The notes beneath the pieces were generated by a model. The model had not been told where the DNA came from and searched no databases. It was given only the letters and a program-made list of their open reading frames with translations. This document shows positions 9,245 through 16,219 of a DNA stretch of 64,000 bases, piece by piece. Both the position numbers and the translations under genes were made by a program. The stretch's first letter is position 1. Each line of letters begins with the position of its first letter. The stretch is taken from contig NZ_JAJONE010000003.1 in the NCBI RefSeq assembly GCF_024700075.1, positions 62,001 to 126,000 of the forward strand, given 5' to 3'. This DNA is from Hymenobacter sp. J193. GTDB lineage: Bacteria > Bacteroidota > Bacteroidia > Cytophagales > Hymenobacteraceae.

Positions 9245-9271
9245 TCATAGTTCACGGATGAAATGTCATAG
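9245..9271 (-). repeat. Isolated inverted copy of the replication iteron
   Basis: The minus strand reads CTATGACATTTCATCCGTGA followed by ACTATGA, identical over 27 bases to the iterons at 10972-11350 but in the opposite direction and about 1.7 kb away. It is a probable additional Rep binding site. Confidence 0.8.
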
Positions 9272-9751
9272 TTGCGGTTTTACTCAATCCCAGCTGCTGG
9301 CTATTGCTGTGAATCTCACCCGATGTCGATCTTCTATTGGCCATCAGAGTGCAGTACCTAGCGGTCGCTAACGGTGAAATATTCATTATTCCTGCCTTAG
9401 TCAATTTTGCGCGTGTATGAGATTCAGCGTGTACGTGCCTTTGCCTTAGCACATGTACGCGTGTGACCGCACATGGCTCGTTCCTCCAGAAGCTGCGCCT
9501 TGCTTATTCTGAAAAGCATACTCTATCAAATTCATTGGGATCAGGGTATATAGGATCTTTACTAGGTTAGCACAAAATGGATTTCCAGCTTTCAGTGGGT
9601 CGCCTCAGTGTGGCTTATACTACCTCTGTGTAATTCGTAGGATCTCTGGATATGTCATAGCAGTTAAGTAACTCGACACCACTACCCGATCTTCGAATAG
9701 TAGTCTTCTTCATTCAAATCACCTCACGTGCATGCCTGCGCGCTTGCGTGG

Positions 9752-9787
9752 GTATACATGCGCGTGCGTGTATGTGTGTGTGCGTAC
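9752..9787. other. 36-nt alternating purine-pyrimidine tract
   Basis: Every base from 9752 to 9787 alternates purine and pyrimidine (GTATACATGCGCGTGCGTGT and onward to GCGTAC). It is mostly GT/GC steps, a composition prone to left-handed Z-DNA under negative supercoiling. It lies in the gene-free region upstream of the replication origin. Confidence 0.75.
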
Positions 9788-10175
9788 CTGCGACCGTAGC
9801 TTGAGCTAAATCAGTAGAGTTGGTTTTTCGGAATTAGCATATACATCACATATTGAACAAGCAGCATAAACACAGATTTTATGCAAGTACATTTTAGTCT
9901 AAATCCGCATATCCCAAATTATCCGGTTTGTACTTTTATAGACTTTCATTCCTATCCTGCTTTGGAGCTTGTTATCACTCTCTAATTTTGTACTTACTAC
10001 TCTTCCGATAAATCACTCGCATGTCCTCATATGCGCACGCGGACGTATGTACTCCTGGTCGCATACACTTAAAGGCACTAGTAGCCCTGGACCATCAGAT
10101 TCAATTTTTGCCTTACCTTGGCCCCGTCTTCCTGACCTACTTCCTCATTTCGTTAGTCTCTAAGTTCTCACTGTC

Positions 10176-10532
10176 ATGGATAACCCAGATTCTGCCCCCG
10201 AGTCAACTTCCGCCCAAACATCTACCGACACGGCAGCCTCTACCGACGCGCACGCACCTGTGAGCGCACCTGCTGACACATCTGCCCGTACAAACCCGAC
10301 ATCCCGAAAGAAGCAGGCTACTCCTTCAGCTCCAGCTGCAGTTGAACGAGTCGGCCCAGCCTACCGTCTAACTCAGAACCACGATTGGGGTATCCGCTAC
10401 GCTGCTCTCATGCTCGAAACCCAGGATGGCCAACGACGCTCGCAGCAGGATCTGGTAGACCAGGCCGTTCGGGAATTGCTGGAGCGCATGAAGAAAAAGG
10501 GCATAATCTTTCCCGATCAGGTGGTGATCTAA
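10176..10532 (+). CDS. Small DNA-binding-like protein near the origin
   Basis: A 118-residue protein. Residues 1-55 are disordered and rich in Ser, Thr, Ala, Asp and Pro. Residues ~60-118 look like a short helical DNA-binding or dimerisation domain (WGIRYAALMLETQDGQRRSQQDLVDQAVRELLERMKKKGI), similar in layout to ribbon-helix-helix or Alp7R-type plasmid proteins. It has the same architecture as the ParB-like product downstream of ParA: an acidic disordered leader plus a small C-terminal domain. It sits just before the iteron array and is followed by a strong terminator. A role in copy-number control or partition is plausible from position only. Confidence 0.6.
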   Translation: MDNPDSAPESTSAQTSTDTAASTDAHAPVSAPADTSARTNPTSRKKQATPSAPAAVERVGPAYRLTQNHDWGIRYAALMLETQDGQRRSQQDLVDQAVRELLERMKKKGIIFPDQVVI

Positions 10533-10559
10533 CTCCTGGGTCCACTGATGCTCCCTTAA

Positions 10560-10597
10560 GCCCGGTTTTGCCTATGGCAGAGCCGGGCATTCTTTTT
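10560..10597 (+). terminator. Rho-independent terminator
   Basis: A GCCCGG...GCCGGGC hairpin extended by G-U pairs to about 13 bp, with a TAT loop, followed by ATTCTTTTTG. It begins 27 bases after the stop of the small origin-proximal gene. Confidence 0.8.
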
Positions 10598-10971
10598 GCG
10601 CGTTTTCCTGCCCTCTATTGCACGATCTACTCAGCTGCGTCCCCTTGTGTACGGATAGCTGTGATTATTCAGCCTGACGAAGAAAACGAGCCTTCCTGAG
10701 CATTTCATTATCCGGCGTCCTGGCCAGTATGTCGCATGGCTGATAATTCGCTTCTTTATCAGTTATGTATAGTTATAGATAATATTAAAATAGTGCAATC
10801 CCCTAATCTGTTCTGGCGCCGTTTGTTTTGTTCGCTTCGCTTTGCTCCGCTGGTGTTTTCCCCCCTTTGAAAGCTTTTCTCTTGCGCGAAACACAACTTT
10901 GTGAGATTTGTAAGTATTTGTCTTATTTGTAGGGGCTTGTAAGGTATTGATTATTAATAATATGGAAGGTC
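10598..10971. other. AT-rich leader of the origin
   Basis: No gene is seen. The part from about 10,750 to 10,960 is AT rich (GTTATAGATAATATTAAAAT, TTGATTATTAATAATATGG) and directly precedes the iterons. This fits a DNA-unwinding element or the rep promoter region. Confidence 0.45.
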
Positions 10972-11350
10972 GAACTATGACATTTCATCCGTGAACTATA
11001 GGCATCTCATCCGTGAACTATGACATTTCATCCGTGAACTATGACGTCTGGTCCATGACCTATAGACATTTCATCCGTGAACTATGACATGAGTTATCAA
11101 CAGTCATAATAAGCAATCCTGAACTATGACATTTCATCCGTCGCGCTTTTCAGGCTTTTGAGTTCTGCTCGACGGGCCCTGCAGCAGCGAATCAATGGCG
11201 TCTCCTGGCTTCAATTTAGGATTTATCGGCCTTTCTGCTGGTATATCATGCTGAGGTTGAACTGTTAATGCAATTAGTTCTAGTTGCAAACTGGTGAACT
11301 ATGACATTTCATCCGTCAAACTATGACATTTCATCCGTGAACTATGACAA
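10972..11350 (+). repeat. Iteron array of the replication origin (oriV)
   Basis: Direct repeats of GAACTATGACATTTCATCCG+T occur at 10972, 10993 (variant), 11015, 11036 (variant), 11057 (variant), 11121, 11296 and 11318, plus partial copies at 11079 and 11339. The first five are back to back with a 21-22-bp period, i.e. two helical turns. A DnaA-box-like TTATCAACA lies at 11094-11102 inside the array. The rep gene starts 68 bases downstream. Iterons bind the Rep initiator and set copy number in theta plasmids. Confidence 0.92.
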
Positions 11351-11417
11351 AAGAAAATATTTGCAATAGTTCGTATCTTGCCCCAGATTATCAGCGCTCT
11401 TCTTACTTCCCGCCACC

Positions 11418-12403
11418 ATGTCTGACCTTCCCCTGTTTACTGCAAGTCCTAACCAGGTCCGCCAACACAATGTGCTAACCACCGCGCACTACAGCTACAC
11501 CAAGCTGCAGATGGACCTGATGATTTTTTTGCTCTCGAAGCTTCGCAACTCGCAGGATGACCTGGTCTACCTGCTTCCCGTCAAGGAGCTGGATAAAGCT
11601 ACTGGCAACGAGCACAACTACACCTACCTGCAGGAAGCCACGGAAGATATGGGCTCCCGTGTCTTCAAAGTAAAAAACGGGAACCGCTACGAGCAGATCT
11701 GGATGTTTCAGAAAGTAGCCTATCTGGAAGGTGAAGGCATTATCGAGATGACCTTGTCCTCTACCATCCTCCCCTATTTATTTGATTTAAAAAACAATTT
11801 CACTTCTTATGAGATTGCCGCGTCTCTGAAATTGAATAGCATATATGCGAAAAAGATTTATCCCCTCTGCTCTCAATGGAAAGACAAAGATGCTACTCCC
11901 ATCTACGATATTTTGGAGTTAAAGGGAATCCTAGGAATATGGGATGAAAAAGAACGTGTGGAGGGGTATCCAAACTTCGGTGATTTTAATGCGCGGGTTC
12001 TTGCCCCTTCCATTAAAGCAATCAATGAAGTAACTGATTTAGAGATTTCACTAATTACCGCAAAAAAGGCCGCGCCATTAAATCGGTAGGTTTTACTGTA
12101 AAGCAAAAGCCAAGGGCGTTGGCAAGTAATTCGCCAGAACCCGGTGTATCAACGCCACCAGAAGGTATAAACCAGGCTCAGCTGGATAATGCTTATCGGA
12201 CACTGGATGGGTTTCATATTGTGGATCAGAAATTACGGCTTCAAATATTATCCAGCCCTGATATGATTCGTCAGGTAAACAAGTTTGCCCACGACCTAAA
12301 ACTGAATAAAGTAAAGGCTACCTCAAACCCTGCCGGCCTGCTCTTGGCAATCCTAGGCCTGGTTGATACCAAGAGGAAGACGTCGAAAAAGATTACTAAG
12401 TAA
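11418..12403 (+). CDS. Replication initiator Rep (Rep_3/RepB type), frame change at poly-A
   Basis: The first frame (11418-12089, 223 residues) contains the two winged-helix regions of Rep_3 initiators: NVLTTAHYSYTKLQMDLMIFLLSKL...VYLLPVKELDKATG...YTYLQEATEDMGSRVFKV, and later YEIAASLKLNSIYAKKIYPLCSQWKD...FNARVLAPSIKAINEVTDLEISL. It then stops early after ITAKKAAPLNR. In the -1 frame the protein continues as GRAIKSVGFTVKQKP, the expected 'KKGR...F' end of the second winged helix, plus a ~90-residue tail to 12403. That second ORF has no ATG of its own. The joint falls on GCA AAA AAG (A AAA AAG at 12062-12068). Joined length is 328 residues, normal for the family. This is either programmed -1 frameshifting yielding two forms, or one missing A in this sequence. 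Confidence 0.85.
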
Positions 12404-12425
12404 ACTGGGTATACTTAGTAATCTT
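12389..12425 (+). terminator. Hairpin at the end of rep
   Basis: Fourteen-base arms (AAGATTACTAAGTA / TACTTAGTAATCTT) overlap the stop codon of the long Rep frame and are followed by ACTTTACT. It may end the rep transcript, but the arms also contain the TACTAAG repeat unit of the neighbouring partition site, so it may instead be a protein-binding site. Confidence 0.5.
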
Positions 12426-12720
12426 ACTTTACTAAGTATATTCTCTCTCTTGTAGCGGGGCATAGCTAGCAGCTGGTAGCAGTTGCTGCTACTCCTCATC
12501 TACCCTTGGCAGCTCCTGTTCACCTGCCTACTGGTTGCTTCCTGTTCTAGTTGGTCAACCAGCTGTCCTGCGATTACCGCATTATTAAAGTAATACAAGA
12601 TTACCTAGTCCATTAGGTAAACTAGGTCTATAGTGATTACTTAGTAAAATTGGTAAACTTAGTATACTAAGTAATAATAGTAAATAAAGTTGTGTTTGTA
12701 ATCTCAGTGTACTAAGTTTA
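12394..12720. repeat. TACTAAG repeat cluster, candidate parS/centromere
   Basis: The heptamer TACTAAG or its complement CTTAGTA occurs at 12394, 12414, 12430, 12640, 12658, 12665 and 12710. Two copies form the perfect 16-bp palindrome ACTTAGTATACTAAGT at 12657-12672. Related ACCTAGT/ACTAGGT words lie at 12603-12628. The block lies between rep and parA with no gene in it, and the copies nearest parA also overlap its likely promoter. Such repeats upstream of a ParA-type gene usually bind the partner protein, both as centromere and as operator. Confidence 0.65.
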
Positions 12721-12759
12721 CCCTGTACACAACGCAAATCACATTAACCCACTTCTGCC

Positions 12760-13593
12760 ATGAGTCAAGAAACCCACGTCTGCCGGGTCATTGCCATTAC
12801 CAACAACAAAGGAGGAGTTTGTAAAACTACTACGACTGTTGCTCTGGGTGCTCAGCTCGCTGAGCTTGGTCATCGAGTACTCCTTATCGATCTTGACCCG
12901 CAGGCCAACCTGACCAAGCATCTTATTGGTAAGGAGCCCGGTGCCCTCGAAGCCATTGAACTGCATATCGGGGATGTATTGTCCGGTTCGACTACGCTGG
13001 CAGATGCTGTTCTGGCCTACTCCTCTACCAACCCGGACCTCATGGATAAAACGCTGCATTTTGTGCCGGCGTCCTACATCATGGAACAGTATGAGAAAGG
13101 GCTAAGCAAAAAGCCTGAAATGCCCCAGCTCTTACGGAAAGCTATCCGTCCCCTGCGCCCCCACTATGACTACGTGCTACTGGATTGCCCTCCGCAAATG
13201 TCCTTGTTCACTTATCTAGCCCTAGCTGCTGCTGACTACTTCCTTGTAACGTCTCTGGCCGCCACATTCAGTTACGATGGAATCAAGAACATTTTCGAGG
13301 CGGTTGAAGATGTACGGGACTCAGTTAATCCAAATCTGCAGTTCGCAGGAGTTGGTATTATGCGCTATAACCCCAAAATCCGCCACAAACCGCACGAAAA
13401 TGCGGTCAATAAAATTGAGCAGTTAGTCACCGAGCAGTTTGGCCGGGATAAAGTATTGGGCTATGTGCGGGAAGATCGGATGGTAGAAGCCGCTCAGGAG
13501 GAGGGTCGCATTATTCATGACGTCGCCACCTTATCCAGGGTGAAGGATGATTACTATGCCCTGACGACCAAACTTGTAGAAGCAGTTCGCTAA
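12760..13593 (+). CDS. parA: ParA-family partition ATPase
   Basis: A 277-residue protein with the deviant Walker A KGGVCKTTTT (residues ~18-27), Walker A' LLIDLDPQANLT and the switch-like YVLLDCPPQMS. The C-terminal half is typical of the ParA/Soj/MinD superfamily (VGIMRYNPKIRHK...VREDRMVEAAQEEGR). The fourth motif position is Cys, where Gly is usual; catalytic Lys and Thr are intact. It should bind DNA non-specifically in the ATP form and move the plasmid through its centromere-binding partner, encoded 12 bases downstream. It lies next to the TACTAAG repeats. There is no N-terminal HTH extension, so this resembles the short type Ib ParA. Confidence 0.92.
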   Translation: MSQETHVCRVIAITNNKGGVCKTTTTVALGAQLAELGHRVLLIDLDPQANLTKHLIGKEPGALEAIELHIGDVLSGSTTLADAVLAYSSTNPDLMDKTLHFVPASYIMEQYEKGLSKKPEMPQLLRKAIRPLRPHYDYVLLDCPPQMSLFTYLALAAADYFLVTSLAATFSYDGIKNIFEAVEDVRDSVNPNLQFAGVGIMRYNPKIRHKPHENAVNKIEQLVTEQFGRDKVLGYVREDRMVEAAQEEGRIIHDVATLSRVKDDYYALTTKLVEAVR

Positions 13594-13604
13594 GACCTTA
13601 CACT

Positions 13605-14074
13605 ATGGCCACGAATGACAAAGCAGCCGCTGAAACACCCACGGCGAATGAACCCAGTACAAAACCTAAACGGGTTTTCTTTCCTCCCGCCAGTAGTGAG
13701 CCAGAGGAATCGGAAAGCGTACCTCTCCCAGCTGAACCAGTAGCAACTGCTTCCTCCCCGCAACCAACTACCACACCCGCTAGAAAAGTCCCGGGCGCCG
13801 AGTCCAGCTCTGCTCGCCCAGCCGCTGCTACTCCAATTGGGGCAGTAGGAAAAAAAGGGGACCCAAGCCGTCCGCCGAGCCTTTAGAGCATTTGACAGTA
13901 AAGGTGAAGTCCGAGTACGTGCAAAAGATTGATAGCATGATGGAGGATGCTCCCCGCCACGTGCTCAAACAAGACCTGGTGGACTTTATGCTGGCAGACT
14001 TCTTTCGTCGCCACCAGACATTGCCTGCAGCATTACTTGCGAAGCCAAAGCCCGATAAGAAACCTACCCGATAG
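13605..14074 (+). CDS. ParB-like centromere-binding protein, frame change at poly-A
   Basis: The gene starts 12 bases after parA. The first frame (13605-13886) encodes a disordered leader rich in Pro, Ala, Ser and Glu and then stops. The -1 frame continues as KKRGPKPSAEPLEHLTVKVK and on through SEYVQKIDSMMEDAPRHVLKQDLVDFML to 14074. This is a basic AT-hook-like patch followed by a ribbon-helix-helix-like strand and helices. The junction is GGA AAA AAA GGG (A7 at 13850-13856). The second ORF has only a TTG as possible start and lacks its own leader, so the joined 155-residue protein is the likely functional form. RHH proteins of this size pair with short ParA proteins. As with Rep, frameshifting or a lost A are the two explanations. 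Confidence 0.7.
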
Positions 14075-14270
14075 GGGAGGAGAGGGGTTGGCTCCGACAA
14101 GTCCACCTGAACTTCAGAAGTAACAATAGCGGGCAGGGCAAGGCTCAACAGGCAGCCTTGCCCTGAACTGCCTAGAAGTAACCATCCACGCCTGAGTTGA
14201 ATATGCCTGGACCTGGCTGTAGCTCTGCATGGCCAGCAAACCAGGAGTCCCACATCACCCACCGCTCAAT

Positions 14271-15038
14271 ATGGCTCGCATCCTGATTGTCGAAGATGAA
14301 ATAATGATTGCTCAGGGCATTGTCCGCACGCTGAAGCGTCTGGGCCACATGCCGCTCGAACCGGTGGATAATAGTGACGATGCCATTGGGGTATTAGGCA
14401 CCGAACTAGTGGATCTGGTTCTCATGGACATAAACATCGAGGGGGAATGCGACGGCATTGCGACGGCCCTGCAGGTGCGCCGGCAGTTTGGTACTCCAGT
14501 CGTGTTTTTGACAGCCAGTACAGACGAGCAAACCTTGAAGCGTGCTACGTTGGTGAATCATAGTGGCTTCATCACGAAACCGTATACCGATGATATGCTT
14601 CGCGTGACGGTCTCCCTGGCCTTGTCCAAAGCCAACCAGCCCCCCGTACTTCATTCGAGCACGCCGCACTTCTTGCCAGCAGACCAAACGGCCTCAACCT
14701 TACCTAATGGTCAGCTACAAGATCCACTGATGGTGCGCATGCTGAACAGCAACACCAGCTATAAAAAAGTTAACCTGGCCGACATCCACTACTTTGAAAC
14801 AAAGGGCAACTATATGCTGCTGGTGACGACTACTGGCCGGTATATGTTCAACTCTACCCTAACAGACTTACTGCCGCGGCTGCCGGCGTACTTTATCCGG
14901 CCGCACCGGTGCTTTATCATCAATCTGAATTTTGTGGAAGGCCTGGAGGAAAGCGTCGTTATCGTGGGCAAGGAAAATATTGCTGTTAGCCGCACGTACA
15001 AAAACGAGCTAAAAGCGCGTCTAAATTTCCTTGGATAG
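14271..15038 (+). CDS. LytTR-family response regulator
   Basis: 255 residues from the ATG at 14271 (MARILIVEDE). An in-frame ATG at 14229 would add 14 residues that look like leader. The receiver domain has acidic residues E8/D9, phospho-acceptor Asp53 in LVLMDINI, Thr81 and Lys103 (ITKPY). A linker is followed by a LytTR DNA-binding domain (~150-255): KKVNLADIHYFETKGNYMLLVT...LPRLPAYFIRPHRCFIINLNFVE. No kinase gene is directly attached, but a HisKA_2-type kinase lies 1.2 kb to the right in convergent orientation. In Bacteroidota these two families are common partners. Target genes are unknown. Confidence 0.9.
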   Translation: MARILIVEDEIMIAQGIVRTLKRLGHMPLEPVDNSDDAIGVLGTELVDLVLMDINIEGECDGIATALQVRRQFGTPVVFLTASTDEQTLKRATLVNHSGFITKPYTDDMLRVTVSLALSKANQPPVLHSSTPHFLPADQTASTLPNGQLQDPLMVRMLNSNTSYKKVNLADIHYFETKGNYMLLVTTTGRYMFNSTLTDLLPRLPAYFIRPHRCFIINLNFVEGLEESVVIVGKENIAVSRTYKNELKARLNFLG

Positions 15039-15199
15039 ATATAATTCATGCCATATATCGGCTGATGATTCTAGATAGCTTGCATTTCAATCGCTTCTTA
15101 ATGCAACTCAACCGCTAATTCTGGTTGACTCATCATAATTCCTGGTGCGGGTGGAATAAGGATGGCACATTTGTCTTGCCTTCCGCTCAGATCAACTAG

Positions 15200-15625
15200 G
15201 TGCTGAGCAGAAGGCACCGTCCTCTACTTCCCTCCACCGTTTATGAACCAGCTACTTATCGCCTCGACCCCAACTCCCCCGCCCTATTTCTGCGGTTCGA
15301 CCTGTCGCCTGTTAAGGAAGTTATGGTAGAGGGTGCTAAACACGCCGCCTGTACCCTCATCGTCTTATCGGACCTACGCAAAAAGAAAGGGGCCGAAGTT
15401 TCGGTAAACGTGCGCACCAGTGAAGCGCGCGAGGAGGAGATTGGCAAATTCATTTGCATCAGCCACCCACTGATTACGAAAAAGCCGAAACGGCGCCTGG
15501 TACCGGCTACCGATGAGCAGCTGGTACAGCAACTCCTCCTGAAGGTACAGGAAGTAGTACCGTCTGCCCAGATGAAGTGGAACGATAAGGATATCTGCTG
15601 GTATATAGTTGTTCCCAAAAGTTAG
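15200..15625 (+). CDS. Hypothetical protein
   Basis: A frame of 141 codons with a GTG at 15200; no ATG lies near the start of the conserved-looking part (TYRLDPNSPALFLRFDLSPV). The N-terminus is therefore uncertain. The product is a mixed alpha/beta protein with no signal peptide, with basic segments (LRKKKGAEVSVNV, KKPKRRLVP). I do not recognise the family. It is followed by a very strong terminator, which supports it as a real transcription unit together with the response regulator. Confidence 0.5.
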   Translation: MLSRRHRPLLPSTVYEPATYRLDPNSPALFLRFDLSPVKEVMVEGAKHAACTLIVLSDLRKKKGAEVSVNVRTSEAREEEIGKFICISHPLITKKPKRRLVPATDEQLVQQLLLKVQEVVPSAQMKWNDKDICWYIVVPKS

Positions 15626-15653
15626 TCAGCGAGTCTGGCAGCCTATAACTAAC

Positions 15654-15704
15654 CCATCAGGGGGCATGAACCTTACCAGCGGTTCATGCCCCCTGATGGT
15701 TTTT
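15654..15704 (+). terminator. Strong Rho-independent terminator
   Basis: Perfect 19-bp arms (CCATCAGGGGGCATGAACC) with an 8-base loop are followed by TTTTTGC, 29 bases after the stop of the hypothetical gene. Confidence 0.9.
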
Positions 15705-16142
15705 GCAGCTAGCCATCGCGCTGCCGTGAGGGGCATTATGTGCTTGGGGGATACTGCTGGCGAGAATGGCCCAGACAGCCCAACAGCCACGGCCGAGGAA
15801 ATTTCCCAGGCATCAGTAACCGAGCGTAAAAAAGATTCTCCTGAATGCTTGGTGTTTTGCTCAAAACCAAACTCCTTTGTGTCGCGTCCCACCGTGGGGA
15901 TAAAGCTGAAAAGCTGCCAGTGGATTGAGCAGAGGTGACCTCGCTCATAACGGAGTATCCAGATCACCATGAGATGTAAGGATGAATAACAGCAGGCACG
16001 TAGTGTCTGCGCATACCTACCGTATCATGGCTCATGATAAGCCCTTCAAGGCGAAGCAGCTCCTCGTCATACTTCAGCTAATTGTCATTCTAGCTGATCT
16101 AGTGTTTCGAGTGTACACAATGCTGAATAGCTGATGCACAAA
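15705..16142. other. Gene-free stretch
   Basis: The short ORFs on both strands look like chance frames. I see no repeat, promoter pair or RNA that I can support. Confidence 0.4.
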
Positions 16143-16174
16143 AAAAGACCCCTCTGCATCCAGAGGGGTCTTTT
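16143..16174. terminator. Terminator downstream of the histidine kinase
   Basis: Perfect arms AAAAGACCCCTCTG / CAGAGGGGTCTTTT with a CATC loop. It has A and T runs on both sides, so it can act in both directions. It lies 46 bases beyond the stop of the leftward kinase gene. Confidence 0.85.
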
Positions 16175-16219
16175 CGCTATTGGTTCTTACTCCAATCTTC
16201 GGTTAGCCCTTTTATCCAA

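Larger units (their letters stand above)
8550..10175. other. 1.6-kb gene-free region, candidate oriT and leader
   Basis: No convincing coding frame is present; the short ORFs here have no protein-like composition. It lies between the leftward mobilisation operon and the rightward replication genes, the usual site for oriT. It contains paired small hairpins (8789-8818), one inverted copy of the replication iteron (9245-9271) and a perfectly alternating purine-pyrimidine run (9752-9787). The GCAATTAAATTTAAT sequence at 8610-8624 is repeated at 6231-6245, upstream of the coupling-protein gene. Confidence 0.6.

Noticed and set aside
9014..9452. Short ORFs in the gene-free region
   Set aside because: Cys/Ser/Arg-rich translations without motif, typical of chance frames. 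One overlaps the inverted iteron.
10972..11350. CRISPR array
   Set aside because: The repeats are back to back with a 21-22-bp period and have no spacers of uniform size. They are iterons.
15609..15970. Overlapping ORFs on both strands around 15.6-16.0 kb
   Set aside because: They begin inside the terminator or run across it and have no coherent composition.
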